From: Mucilaginibacter sabulilitoris
GTDB taxonomy: Bacteria; Bacteroidota; Bacteroidia; Sphingobacteriales; Sphingobacteriaceae
Length of the DNA: 64,000 nt
Direction: 5' to 3'
Assembly: GCF_034262375.1 (NCBI RefSeq)
Contig: NZ_CP139558.1
Span: 6,820,001-6,884,000, forward strand
The notes below the pieces were generated by a model that did not search any database, had not been told where the DNA came from, and was given only the letters and a program-made list of their open reading frames with translations. Below are positions 1 through 7,678 of the stretch, one piece after another. A program made the translations under genes and the position numbers. Position 1 is the stretch's first letter. Every line of letters starts with the position of its first letter.

Positions 1-259
1 AACAACCTATATCCATTAAACGTTTGATGTTAAGTTGTACTTCTGAACGAAGTGAACCTTCCACCTTGATTTGATCGTTAATGATTGTACGGATTGAGGT
101 TAACTGCTCATCAGTCCAGTCTTGAACTTTTGTGTTAAAATCAATACCAGCTTCAGTCAAAATTCTTTGAGCTGTTGAGCGGCCGATGCCGTAAATGTAG
201 GTAAGTCCAATCTCACCTCTTTTGTTTTTCGGTAAATCTATACCTGAAATCCTTGCCAT
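1..259 (-). CDS. rpsM: 30S ribosomal protein S13 (partial, 3' end cut off)
   Basis: Small-subunit protein of the 30S head that touches tRNA and bridges to the 50S. The first 86 codons are visible, starting MARISGIDLPKNKRGEIGLT at the ATG at 257-259 and running off the left edge. The N-terminal helix-two-turn-helix region (YIYGIGRSTAQRIL) is typical of S13. It lies 71 bp after rpmJ on the same strand, the usual start of the alpha operon (rpsM-rpsK-rpsD-rpoA), so those genes are expected just beyond the edge. Confidence 0.96.
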   Translation of the reverse strand, partial: MARISGIDLPKNKRGEIGLTYIYGIGRSTAQRILTEAGIDFNTKVQDWTDEQLTSIRTIINDQIKVEGSLRSEVQLNIKRLMDIGC

Positions 260-330
260 ATTTATTGTTTGTTTTTTAGATGATAACCGAACGGCGGGCC
301 ACCGTTGTACGGATTATCACAATTTTTTAA

Positions 331-447
331 TTATCCCTGACGCTGTTTGTATTTAGGATTCTTTTTGTTAATAACATAAAGTTTCCCGTTACGGCGAATG
401 ATCTTGCAATCAGCGCTGCGTTTTTTAATGGATGCTCTAACTTTCAT
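331..447 (-). CDS. rpmJ: 50S ribosomal protein L36
   Basis: A 38-residue protein, MKVRASIKKRSADCK...PKYKQRQG, that matches L36 over its whole length. It sits 8 bp after infA and before rpsM, as in most bacteria. Of the four zinc ligands of classical L36 (C11, C14, C27, H32 in the E. coli protein, from memory), only C14 is kept. The others are Ser11, Asn27 and Lys32, so this is the zinc-free (C-minus) form. Start is the ATG at 445-447. Confidence 0.95.
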   Translation of the reverse strand: MKVRASIKKRSADCKIIRRNGKLYVINKKNPKYKQRQG

Positions 448-455
448 CTCTTTGT

Positions 456-674
456 TTATTTATATCTATAAGTTATTCTACCCTTTGTTAAATCATACGG
501 ACTCATTTCCAGTTTCACTCTGTCGCCAGGTAAAATTTTGATGTAGTGCATACGCATTTTACCGGATATATGCGCAATAATCTCATGGCCGTTCTCCAGT
601 TCAACTCTGAACATAGCATTTGATAATGCCTCCCTAATTGTACCGTCTTGCTCAATCGAAGATTGTTTAGCCAT
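456..674 (-). CDS. infA: Translation initiation factor IF-1
   Basis: A 72-residue OB-fold S1-domain protein that binds the 30S A site during initiation. It shows the IF-1 landmarks: MAKQSSIEQDG at the start, ELENGHEIIAHISGKMRMHYI, GDRVKLEMSPYDLTKGRITYR and a basic end. Its length is normal for the family. It lies 64 bp after map and 8 bp before rpmJ, the usual spc/alpha junction. The 64-bp gap holds a TAnnTTTG hexamer-like element, so infA may have its own promoter. Confidence 0.97.
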   Translation of the reverse strand: MAKQSSIEQDGTIREALSNAMFRVELENGHEIIAHISGKMRMHYIKILPGDRVKLEMSPYDLTKGRITYRYK

Positions 675-718
675 ATTTTATTGATTATTACTTAATTATC
701 CGCCCTAAAACCGGGATG

Positions 719-726
719 CAAAATTA
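719..726 (-). promoter_or_regulatory. Candidate -7 element upstream of infA
   Basis: On the minus strand the octamer TAATTTTG fits the Bacteroidota -7 consensus TAnnTTTG and lies about 45 bp before the infA start. No good TTTG was found 18-20 bp upstream, so this is only a weak candidate for an internal promoter serving infA-rpmJ-alpha. Confidence 0.3.
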
Positions 727-738
727 ATAAAAATTTAT

Positions 739-1530
739 TTAATTATTATTTTTTTCTTTCAAAACATTATCAACATATTCAAACGTCGATAAAATGTCTG
801 GTTTACCCTTACCTACCGCTACGGTATGCTCATAATGAGCAGATGGTTTTTTATCAACTGTTGATACGGTCCATCCATCATCCCAGAACTTAACACCGGC
901 ACGGCCAGCGTTAATCATAGGTTCAATGGCTATCACCATGCCTTCTTCCAGTTTAATTCCTGCCCCGCGTTTGCCATAGTTAGGTACTTCGGGCTTTTCG
1001 TGAAGCTTAACACCTACACCATGCCCTACAAGTTCCTTTACTACACCAAAGCCATTTTTTTCTGCGTGTTCCTGTATAGCGTAACCTATATCGCCTATGC
1101 GCATGCCTACCACAGCCTTTTCAACACCTAAGTAAAGACACTCCTTGGTTACCCTCATCAGTTTCTTAACGATGTCACTTACTTCACCTATAGCGAAAGT
1201 ATAGGCAGAGTCGCCTACAAAGCCGTTTAACGTAGCCCCACAATCAACTGATACCAGATCACCTTCAACAAGGGTATAGTTTCCGGGAAAACCATGTACC
1301 ACCTGATCATTCAACGAAATGCAAAGGGAATAAGGGAAACCGCCATAGTTTAAAAAAGTAGGAATCCCGCCATTGTCGCGTATAAAGGTTTCAGCAAGTC
1401 TGTCGAGTTCTATAGTAGTAACACCAGGTCCAATCACTTTGGCTACCTCTGCATGTGTGCGGGATACCAGTAAGGCGCTTTCTCTGATGAGCTCTATTTC
1501 TTCGGCAGACTTGTAAAGAATTTTTGACAT
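739..1530 (-). CDS. map: Type I methionine aminopeptidase
   Basis: Removes the N-terminal Met from nascent proteins. The 263-residue protein is of normal length and shows the dinuclear metal site in family order: the Asp of SVDCGAT, the Asp of VGDSAYTF, the His of LVGHGVGVKLHE, the Glu of MVIAIEPMI and a final Glu in SAHYEHTV. The N terminus (KSAEEIELIRESALLVSRTHAEV) is typical of MetAP-1a without a zinc-finger extension. It lies 8 bp after secY in the spc operon, a standard place, and is co-transcribed with it. Confidence 0.97.
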   Translation of the reverse strand: MSKILYKSAEEIELIRESALLVSRTHAEVAKVIGPGVTTIELDRLAETFIRDNGGIPTFLNYGGFPYSLCISLNDQVVHGFPGNYTLVEGDLVSVDCGATLNGFVGDSAYTFAIGEVSDIVKKLMRVTKECLYLGVEKAVVGMRIGDIGYAIQEHAEKNGFGVVKELVGHGVGVKLHEKPEVPNYGKRGAGIKLEEGMVIAIEPMINAGRAGVKFWDDGWTVSTVDKKPSAHYEHTVAVGKGKPDILSTFEYVDNVLKEKNNN

Positions 1531-1538
1531 GCTTAAAA

Positions 1539-2879
1539 TTAGATAGCCGTCGGAGTAGTGCCAGCAGCAGCAGGCATTGCTGTACGACCTTTAATTCGTC
1601 CGGTTTTCATTAAACCATCATAATGACGCATCAACAGGTGGCTTTCAATTTGTTGCAGGGTATCCAAAACAACACCAACCAGGATGATCAGTGACGTACC
1701 ACCAAAGAATCTTGCGAAAATAGGTGAAACGCCAACCAAACTTACGATGGCCGGAATGATTGCTACAATAGCCAGGAATATTGATCCAGGTAAAGTTATT
1801 CTGGATATTACACCATCAATAAACTCAGCGGTTGAGCGGCCTGGTTTAATGCCTGGTATAAAACCACCGTTCTTTTTCATATCATCAGCCATTTGGTTAG
1901 GATTAACCGTAATAGCCGTATAGAAATAAGTAAACAGGATGATCAATATACCAAACAGCAGGTTATGCTCCCATGAGTTGTAGTTTGACAATGCAATCAA
2001 AATACCATTTGATGCCGCATTCGGAAAAAACTGTTGCACTGTTTGCGGTATGAACATTAAGGCCTGGGCAAATATGATTGGCATTACACCGGCAGCGTTT
2101 ACCTTTAAAGGAATATACTGACGAACGCCGCCATATTGCTTGTTGCCTACTATACGTTTTGCATACTGCACAGCTACTTTACGAGTACCCTGTACAATAA
2201 GTATAGTAAACATTACCACACCAATAAGTGCCACAATTTCAACTATGAAGGTAACCAAACCACCTGTACCGGTAGTGCGTGACTGAAACTCAGTTAAGAA
2301 TGCACCTGGTAACTGGGCAATAATACCCACCATAATTATTAACGATATACCGTTACCAATTCCTTTATCTGTAATTTTCTCGCCCAGCCACATTACAAAT
2401 AATGTACCTGCGGTTAAAACTATAGTAGTTAATATGGTAAATACCGGATCACCAATTAAACGGGCATCAGGGCCAATTTGCGAACGCACATAACCTATGG
2501 CCTGTAACGCTGTAATACCTATGGTTAGGTAGCGGGTCCATTGGTTAATTTTGTTACGGCCACTTTCACCTTCTTTTTGAAGTTTGGTAAAATAAGGTAC
2601 CGCGATACCCAGCAGTTGCACCACAATTGAAGCCGAAATGTAAGGCATTACGCCCAACGCAAAAATAGAGGCACGTGAAAACGAGCCCCCTGCAAACATA
2701 TTCAGCAATCCTACTAATCCTTCTGCCTTTTGGTCTGATATTGATGTAGGGTTAACACCGGGCAAAACCACGAATGAACCTACGCGATATATTAAAAGAA
2801 ATAAGAGTGTGTTAATAATACGCACTCTCAGATCTTCAATTTTCCAGATATTGGATAATGTGGTGAAAAATTTCTTCAT
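1539..2879 (-). CDS. secY: Preprotein translocase subunit SecY
   Basis: Channel subunit of the SecYEG translocon in the inner membrane. The protein has 446 residues and about ten membrane segments. Family landmarks include the N-terminal LLFLLIYRVGSFVVLPGVNP, GGSFSRASIFALGVMPYISASI (plug and helix 2 region), EKITDKGIGNGISLII and NPNQMADDMKKNGGFIPGI-type loops that contact the ribosome. It lies between rplO (6 bp) and map (8 bp), the classical spc order. The last residues (AAAGTTPTAI) are variable. Confidence 0.98.
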   Translation of the reverse strand: MKKFFTTLSNIWKIEDLRVRIINTLLFLLIYRVGSFVVLPGVNPTSISDQKAEGLVGLLNMFAGGSFSRASIFALGVMPYISASIVVQLLGIAVPYFTKLQKEGESGRNKINQWTRYLTIGITALQAIGYVRSQIGPDARLIGDPVFTILTTIVLTAGTLFVMWLGEKITDKGIGNGISLIIMVGIIAQLPGAFLTEFQSRTTGTGGLVTFIVEIVALIGVVMFTILIVQGTRKVAVQYAKRIVGNKQYGGVRQYIPLKVNAAGVMPIIFAQALMFIPQTVQQFFPNAASNGILIALSNYNSWEHNLLFGILIILFTYFYTAITVNPNQMADDMKKNGGFIPGIKPGRSTAEFIDGVISRITLPGSIFLAIVAIIPAIVSLVGVSPIFARFFGGTSLIILVGVVLDTLQQIESHLLMRHYDGLMKTGRIKGRTAMPAAAGTTPTAI

Positions 2880-2885
2880 TGAAAC

Positions 2886-3332
2886 TTACAGCTTAACTAT
2901 GGTACCACCAACTGCTTCGATAGCTTTTTGAGCTGTAGCAGTAAATGCATGTGCTTTAACTTCTAATTTGGCTTTCAGTTCGCCACGGCCCAGAATTTTA
3001 ACCAGGTCGTTACGTGATACCAAACCGTGTTCTTTCAGGATATCAAAATCAACTGCCGCAAGCGAGAATTTTTCAACTAACTCTTGCAGTACATCCAAAT
3101 TAACACCTGTATACTCTACACGGTTAGGGTTTTTGAAGCCTACCTTTGGCACACGGCGCTGTAAAGGCATCTGACCGCCTTCAAAGCCTACCTTGGTGCT
3201 GGTACCTGAACGTGAACCGGCGCCTTTGTGACCACGGGTTGACGTACCGCCACGGCCAGAACCTGTACCACGGCCAATTCTTTTTCTATTTTTAGTAGAA
3301 CCTTCTGCAGGTTTTAAATTACTTAAATTCAT
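2886..3332 (-). CDS. rplO: 50S ribosomal protein L15
   Basis: A late-assembly 50S protein of 148 residues. The N-terminal Gly/Arg-rich segment (about residues 18-45, RKRIGRGTGSGRGG...GHKGAGSRSG) threads into 23S rRNA. It is followed by GFEGGQMPLQRRVPKVGF and the C-terminal globular part ending in EAVGGTIVKL. It lies 4 bp after rpmD and 6 bp before secY. Confidence 0.97.
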   Translation of the reverse strand: MNLSNLKPAEGSTKNRKRIGRGTGSGRGGTSTRGHKGAGSRSGTSTKVGFEGGQMPLQRRVPKVGFKNPNRVEYTGVNLDVLQELVEKFSLAAVDFDILKEHGLVSRNDLVKILGRGELKAKLEVKAHAFTATAQKAIEAVGGTIVKL

Positions 3333-3336
3333 GATA

Positions 3337-3516
3337 TTAAATATTTTCTACCGCTACCAGGTGATTAACTTTTCTAACCATACCAACTATAGCAGGCGTA
3401 GCTTCAACTTCTACGCTGTGGTTAATTTTACGCAAGCCTAAGGCTTCGATTGTCTTTTTTTGGCGCTCACTTCTGTCGATCACGCTCTTAATCTGTGTAA
3501 TTTTGATTTTGGTCAT
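3337..3516 (-). CDS. rpmD: 50S ribosomal protein L30
   Basis: A 59-residue protein starting MTKIKITQIKSVIDRSERQK and ending NHLVAVENI. It contains the L30 ferredoxin-like fold motif, including LGLRKINHSVEVEATPAIVGMV. It was read directly from the sequence between rpsE (6 bp upstream) and rplO (4 bp downstream), exactly where L30 sits in spc operons. The start is the ATG at 3514-3516. Confidence 0.96.
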   Translation of the reverse strand: MTKIKITQIKSVIDRSERQKKTIEALGLRKINHSVEVEATPAIVGMVRKVNHLVAVENI

Positions 3517-3522
3517 GACTGA

Positions 3523-4041
3523 TTATCCGTTAAATACTTTACCTAAACTAACGCCACGCTGTTGTGCTACAGTATGCGCATCACGTAATTGTGATAATGC
3601 AGAAACCGTTGCCTTAACCACGTTGTGTGGATTTGATGAACCTTTTGATTTTGCCAATACATTGTGGATACCGGCAGACTCTAATACTGCACGCATCGCA
3701 CCACCAGCAATAACACCGGTACCATTAGCAGCTGGTTTAATAAAAACAAAACCACCGCTAAACTTACCAATTTGCTCATGAGGTATAGTTCCGTTCAAGA
3801 TAGGGACTTTTACCAGGTTCTTTTTAGCATCATCAATGCCTTTTGCAATTGCTTCGGTAACTTCTTTTGCTTTACCTAAGCCATAACCTACAACACCGTT
3901 CTCGTCACCTACTACCACAATGGCAGAGAAACTGAAGGTACGGCCGCCTTTGGTTACTTTGGCAACACGTTGTATGCTTACCAAGCGGTCTTTTAATTCG
4001 ATCTCGCTTGTTTTTACTCTTTTTATGTTGATTGTTGACAT
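3523..4041 (-). CDS. rpsE: 30S ribosomal protein S5
   Basis: A 30S body/neck protein important for decoding fidelity. It has 172 residues: an N-terminal dsRBD-like part (about 14-75, LKDRLVSIQRVAKVTKGGRTFSF) and a C-terminal ribosomal S5-fold part (GVIAGGAMRAVLESAGIHNVLAKSKGS). It lies between rplR and rpmD in spc order with 6-12 bp spacers. Confidence 0.97.
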   Translation of the reverse strand: MSTINIKRVKTSEIELKDRLVSIQRVAKVTKGGRTFSFSAIVVVGDENGVVGYGLGKAKEVTEAIAKGIDDAKKNLVKVPILNGTIPHEQIGKFSGGFVFIKPAANGTGVIAGGAMRAVLESAGIHNVLAKSKGSSNPHNVVKATVSALSQLRDAHTVAQQRGVSLGKVFNG

Positions 4042-4053
4042 TTCTCTTTTCGA

Positions 4054-4404
4054 TTAAAAGTTTAAACCACCTTCACGTGCACCTTCGGCCAGTGATTTAA
4101 CACGACCATGGTACAGATAACCGTTCCTGTCGAAAACCACATCTTTAATACCTGCAGCGATAGCTTTCTGAGCTACCAGTTTACCTACGGCTACTGACTG
4201 ATCAGATTTTGTGCCATCGGCGGTAAAGTCTTTTGACAAAGATGAAGCCGATACGATAGTTTTACCGGTTAAATCGTCAATGATCTGCGCGTAAATTCCT
4301 TTGTTACTTCTGTAAACGGACAGGCGGGGACGCTCTGTTGACCCTGAAAGGCGTTTTCTGATGCCTTTTTTAATCCTGTCTCTTCTTGATAATTTAGCTC
4401 CCAT
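4054..4404 (-). CDS. rplR: 50S ribosomal protein L18
   Basis: A 5S rRNA-binding protein of 116 residues. The basic N terminus (KLSRRDRIKKGIRKRLSG), the RPRLSVYRSNKGIYAQIID strand pair and the C-terminal FDRNGYLYHGRVKSLAEGAREGGLNF block are diagnostic. It lies 5 bp after rplF and 12 bp before rpsE. Confidence 0.97.
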   Translation of the reverse strand: MGAKLSRRDRIKKGIRKRLSGSTERPRLSVYRSNKGIYAQIIDDLTGKTIVSASSLSKDFTADGTKSDQSVAVGKLVAQKAIAAGIKDVVFDRNGYLYHGRVKSLAEGAREGGLNF

Positions 4405-4409
4405 GACGA

Positions 4410-4967
4410 TTATTTTTTAGATGCTGATTTACCTGCTTTTCTTCTCAATACTTCGCCTACAAACTTGATACCTTTACCTTTGTAAGGTTCTGGTGCACGT
4501 AATGAACGTATTTTTGCAGCTACCTGACCGATAAGTTGTTTATCGATTGATTCCAGAATGATGGTTGGGTTTTTACCCTTATCAGCAGTGGTTGTAACTT
4601 TAATTTCTTTTGGCAATTCAAATACATAGTGGTGAGAGTAACCCAACACTAAATCTAAAGTATTACCTGTATTGGTAGCACGGTAACCTACACCAACTAA
4701 TTCTTGCTGTACTTTGTAACCTTCAGTTACACCTACTACCATGTTATTTAAAAGCGCGCGGTATAAACCGTGTAACGCTTTATGACGTTTTTGTTCAGAC
4801 GGGCGTTGAACTAACAACTGGCCATCTTCCTGTGCAATGGTGATATCGCTATCAACCGCTTGCTGCAACTCACCTTTAGGGCCTTTTACAGTAACAACAT
4901 TTTCTGCTGATACGGTAATAGTTACTCCTGCTGGCAGTGCTATCGGTGCTTTTCCTACTCTTGACAT
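4410..4967 (-). CDS. rplF: 50S ribosomal protein L6
   Basis: A 50S protein of 185 residues near the GTPase-associated centre, with two L6-fold repeats. Landmarks are SRVGKAPIALPAGV at the start and the C-terminal signature RAPEPYKGKGIKFVGEVLRR, followed by a lysine-rich tail. It lies 16 bp after rpsH and 5 bp before rplR. Confidence 0.97.
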   Translation of the reverse strand: MSRVGKAPIALPAGVTITVSAENVVTVKGPKGELQQAVDSDITIAQEDGQLLVQRPSEQKRHKALHGLYRALLNNMVVGVTEGYKVQQELVGVGYRATNTGNTLDLVLGYSHHYVFELPKEIKVTTTADKGKNPTIILESIDKQLIGQVAAKIRSLRAPEPYKGKGIKFVGEVLRRKAGKSASKK

Positions 4968-4983
4968 TGCTTAATTTCTCCTA

Positions 4984-5382
4984 TTAATAAACGTAGCATA
5001 AAACTTCGCCACCTACATTTTGCTGACGGGCCTCTTTATCGGTCATTACACCTTTTGAAGTCGACAGGATAGCGATACCTAAACCATTTAATACTCTTGG
5101 CATGTTTGATGTGCCTGCGTATTTCCTCAAACCTGGTTTACTGATGCGCTGAATGCTACGGATAGCAGAAATTTTAGTTATCGGGTGGTACTTTAAAGCA
5201 ACTTTAATGCTGCCTTGCGGACCAACTTCCTCAAACTTGTAATTGGCAATGTAACCTTTGTCGAAAAGCACTTTCGTGATTTCCTTTTTCAGATTTGATG
5301 CAGGAATTTCAACAACCCTATGGTTGGCTTTAATAGCATTCCTTACTCTTGTAAGATAATCTGCGATTGGATCTGTATTCAT
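4984..5382 (-). CDS. rpsH: 30S ribosomal protein S8
   Basis: Central-domain 16S rRNA binder and, in E. coli, the translational repressor of the spc operon. It has 132 residues. DPIADYLTRVRNAIKANHRVVEIPAS at the start and NGLGIAILSTSKGVMTDKEAR near the C terminus (the S8 signature) are clear. It is separated from rpsN by an unusual 149-bp spacer that holds a long hairpin, so its expression may be set apart from the upstream genes. Confidence 0.97.
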   Translation of the reverse strand: MNTDPIADYLTRVRNAIKANHRVVEIPASNLKKEITKVLFDKGYIANYKFEEVGPQGSIKVALKYHPITKISAIRSIQRISKPGLRKYAGTSNMPRVLNGLGIAILSTSKGVMTDKEARQQNVGGEVLCYVY

Positions 5383-5466
5383 TTTATTGTGTTATGATAG
5401 TGGTTTCCTTTCCGTAACATCCGGAACGACCTGCCATCGGTTAATTCTTTTTAAAAAGCAAAGCGC

Positions 5467-5516
5467 AAAAGTAAAAATTCAAAACGTAATAAATAGTGTT
5501 TCGAATTTTTACTTTT
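5467..5516 (-). repeat. Long inverted repeat (hairpin) between rpsN and rpsH
   Basis: Arms of 19 bp lie at 5467-5485 and 5498-5516 around a 12-nt loop. The only mismatch on DNA (5481 with 5502) becomes a G-U wobble in the minus-strand mRNA, and one more C-G pair at 5466/5517 extends the stem to 20 bp. It fills much of the 149-bp rpsN-rpsH spacer inside an otherwise tightly packed operon. It has no U-run after it on the mRNA, so it does not look like a standard terminator. RNA processing, attenuation or an inserted palindrome are all possible. Confidence 0.75.
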
Positions 5517-5531
5517 GAACATTGATATTTT

Positions 5532-5801
5532 TTACCAGCTTGCTTTCTTTACTCCTGGTATTTTGCCTGCTAATGCCATATCACGGAATGTAACACGTGA
5601 AATGCCAAACTGGCGCATATAACCACGAGGGCGGCCGGTTAATTTACAACGGTTATGTAATTTTACCGGAGATGAAGCTTTAGGCAATTTATCTAAGCCA
5701 ACATAATCGCCGGCTTCTTTAAGGGCTGCTCTTTTCTCTGCGTATTTAGCAACCAATTTAGCGCGTTTAATTTCACGTGCTTTTACACCTTCTTTAGCCA
5801 T
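5532..5801 (-). CDS. rpsN: 30S ribosomal protein S14 (zinc-free long form)
   Basis: A 30S head protein of 89 residues starting MAKEGVKAREIKRAKLVAKY and ending ALAGKIPGVKKASW. The core has LHNRCKLTGRPRGYMRQFGISR. It is the long form and keeps one Cys where zinc-binding S14 has four (CxxC-x-CxxC). The ATG at 5799-5801 was chosen over an upstream in-frame ATG because the longer reading would place ten residues inside rplE. The start overlaps the rplE stop by 8 bp, suggesting translational coupling. Confidence 0.96.
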   Translation of the reverse strand: MAKEGVKAREIKRAKLVAKYAEKRAALKEAGDYVGLDKLPKASSPVKLHNRCKLTGRPRGYMRQFGISRVTFRDMALAGKIPGVKKASW

Positions 5802-6357
5802 TGCTATTTTGATTTTTAAATGGTAATCCAAATTGTTTCAACAATTCCAATGCTTCCACATCATTTGTTGCCGAGGTTACAAAGGTAATATCCATACCTT
5901 GAATTTTATTGATCTTGTCAATATTTATCTCAGGGAATATAATTTGCTCTGTTATACCTAAAGTATAGTTACCTCTTCCGTCAAAACCTTTATCGTTGAT
6001 GCCTTTGAAGTCACGGATACGTGGCAGGGCAACTGCGATTAAACGATCTAAAAACTCATACATTGTATTATCACGTAAGGTAACACGTACGCCTACCGGC
6101 ATGTTTTTACGCAATTTAAAGTTTGAGATATCTTTTTTAGATTTTGAAGATACCGCTTGCTGACCAGTGATGGTGGTTAACTCAAGGATAGTGTTTTCGA
6201 TCAATTTCTTGTCGGTTGTAGCACCACCTACACCTTGGTTAATGGCAATTTTTTCAAGCTTAGGAACCTGCATTACGCTTTTGTACTGAAATTTGTCTTT
6301 CAGTGCGGTACGTATCTCGTCCTTATATTTTGATTTTAATCTTGGTACGTAAGTCAT
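5794..6357 (-). CDS. rplE: 50S ribosomal protein L5
   Basis: A 5S rRNA-binding protein at the central protuberance, 187 residues. Landmarks are MTYVPRLKSKYKDEIRTALK, KLEKIAINQGVG near residue 33, GVRVTLRDNTMYEFLDRLI and the C-terminal GMDITFVTSATNDVEALELL block. It overlaps rplX by 1 bp upstream and rpsN by 8 bp downstream. Confidence 0.97.
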   Translation of the reverse strand: MTYVPRLKSKYKDEIRTALKDKFQYKSVMQVPKLEKIAINQGVGGATTDKKLIENTILELTTITGQQAVSSKSKKDISNFKLRKNMPVGVRVTLRDNTMYEFLDRLIAVALPRIRDFKGINDKGFDGRGNYTLGITEQIIFPEINIDKINKIQGMDITFVTSATNDVEALELLKQFGLPFKNQNSNG

Positions 6358-6701
6358 TACTTAATTTCCTCCCCTGATTTTTTTGCTACCCTTACTAATT
6401 TGCCGGCATCGTTTTTCTTACGGCCAACACGGGTTGTATTACCTGTTTTAGGATCAACCAGCATTAGGTTTGAAATATGTATAGCAGCTTCCTGTTTAAC
6501 AATTCCGCCATTTGGATTAGCAGCGTTTGGTTTTGTATGTTTTGATACCATATTGGCACCTTCAACAATTGCGCGGCCTTTATCTACTATTACTTCAACA
6601 ATTTTACCTTGTGTTCCTTTTGAATCACCGGCAATAACTTTTACCAAATCACCTTTACGGATCTTTAATTTGGTTGGTTGTGCGTGTTTTTTCTTTTCCA
6701 T
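6357..6701 (-). CDS. rplX: 50S ribosomal protein L24
   Basis: An early assembly-initiator protein of the 50S, 114 residues. The KOW motif is at about residues 16-40 (RKGDLVKVIAGDSKGTQGKI). It is followed by GANMVSKHTKPNAANPNGGIVKQEAAIHISN, characteristic of L24. The N terminus (MEKKKHAQPTKLK) is slightly longer than in E. coli. It lies 1 bp after rplN and overlaps rplE by 1 bp. Confidence 0.96.
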   Translation of the reverse strand: MEKKKHAQPTKLKIRKGDLVKVIAGDSKGTQGKIVEVIVDKGRAIVEGANMVSKHTKPNAANPNGGIVKQEAAIHISNLMLVDPKTGNTTRVGRKKNDAGKLVRVAKKSGEEIK

Positions 6702-6702
6702 G

Positions 6703-7071
6703 TTACAATACCTCCGGTGCTAATGATACAATTTTCATAAATTGTTTCTCACGCAGTTCTCTTGCAACTGGGCCAAAGATACGTGTGCCTCTTGGCTCAT
6801 CCTGGTTATTTAACAAAACTGCTGCGTTATCGTCGAAACGGATGTATGAACCATCTTTTCTACGGATCTCTTTTTTGGTGCGTACTACTACGGCTTTTGA
6901 TACTGTACCTTTTTTAACGTTACCTGATGGTAAAGCGCTTTTTACGGTTACTACTATCTTATCGCCGATTGAGGCATACCTTTTTCCGGTACCGCCCAAT
7001 ACACGGATCACTAAAACTTCTTTAGCTCCGCTGTTATCGGCTACATTTAATCTTGATTCCTGTTGTACCAT
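6703..7071 (-). CDS. rplN: 50S ribosomal protein L14
   Basis: A 50S intersubunit-face protein of 122 residues, normal length. MVQQESRLNVADNSGAKEVL and the C-terminal GTRIFGPVARELREKQFMKI are diagnostic. It lies 1 bp after rpsQ and 1 bp before rplX. Confidence 0.97.
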   Translation of the reverse strand: MVQQESRLNVADNSGAKEVLVIRVLGGTGKRYASIGDKIVVTVKSALPSGNVKKGTVSKAVVVRTKKEIRRKDGSYIRFDDNAAVLLNNQDEPRGTRIFGPVARELREKQFMKIVSLAPEVL

Positions 7072-7072
7072 C

Positions 7073-7327
7073 TTATTTAGCCCTTTCTATAATTTGAACT
7101 AATCTCCAGTTTTTGCTTTTGCTCAACGGGCGTGTTTCCATAATCAATACAGTATCACCAATACCACAGGTATTTTCTTCGTCGTGAGCCATGAATTTGG
7201 TAGTTTTCTTTACGAATTTACCGTAGATAGGGTGTTTCACTTTACGCTCCACAGCCACTACGATAGATTTTTGCATTTTATTGCTAACTACCAAACCGGT
7301 ACGTGTTTTTCTTAAATTTCTTTCCAT
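7073..7327 (-). CDS. rpsQ: 30S ribosomal protein S17
   Basis: A 16S rRNA 5'-domain binder of 84 residues with an OB fold. RKTRTGLVVSNKMQKSIVVA, HPIYGKFVKKTTKFMAHDE and the signature GIGDTVLIMETRPLSKSKNW are all present. It lies 20 bp after rpmC and 1 bp before rplN. Confidence 0.97.
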   Translation of the reverse strand: MERNLRKTRTGLVVSNKMQKSIVVAVERKVKHPIYGKFVKKTTKFMAHDEENTCGIGDTVLIMETRPLSKSKNWRLVQIIERAK

Positions 7328-7347
7328 TTTTCTGAACGCTTAAAAAA

Positions 7348-7557
7348 TTAATTGTTTTCAGAAGCTGACGCAGCTTTGCGCTTTGTTAATTCAGTATTTA
7401 ACCGAGCAATGTCCTTACGTACTTTTGTTATACGGGTTGGATTCTCAATAGCTGACACTGCATGGGCAAATTTAAGTTTGGTTAGGCTGTTTCTTTCCTC
7501 TCCTATTCTTGCAACCAATTCTTCAGTTGATAGCTCCAAAATTTCTGAGTTCTTCAT
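7348..7557 (-). CDS. rpmC: 50S ribosomal protein L29
   Basis: A 69-residue two-helix hairpin protein near the peptide exit tunnel. ELSTEELVARIGEERNSLTKLKFAHA and NPTRITKVRKDIARLNTELTKR match the family. Unlike most S10 operons, where rplP and rpmC nearly touch or overlap, 121 bp separate them here. Confidence 0.95.
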   Translation of the reverse strand: MKNSEILELSTEELVARIGEERNSLTKLKFAHAVSAIENPTRITKVRKDIARLNTELTKRKAASASENN

Positions 7558-7587
7558 TTTCTTTTGTTATTTGTTGTTGTTGGCAGT

Positions 7588-7678
7588 TTAAACGCTGTAT
7601 TGTTTTTTTTGATGGGTGAGAGTTCGGCATCTAACTTCACAACATTAAAACTTTACAACTTTTCAACTAACTCTTCAT
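7588..7678 (-). other. Unusual intra-operon spacer between rplP and rpmC
   Basis: The 121-bp gap (7558-7678) holds no ORF. On the mRNA it begins with a set of short imperfect copies of GTTGTAAAGTT-like units (7625-7672), followed by an A-run near 7602-7610. Such GTTGTAAAGTTTTAATGTTG strings are, from memory, common in intergenic DNA of this bacterial group. The spacer may therefore be a repeat remnant. No terminator-like stem was seen. Confidence 0.45.

Noticed and set aside
1684..1923. Plus-strand ORF antisense to secY
   Set aside because: Lies fully within secY, no homology-like features; a shadow frame.
6674..7102. 142-residue plus-strand ORF across rplN
   Set aside because: Antisense to a certain ribosomal gene; codon pattern is a mirror of rplN.
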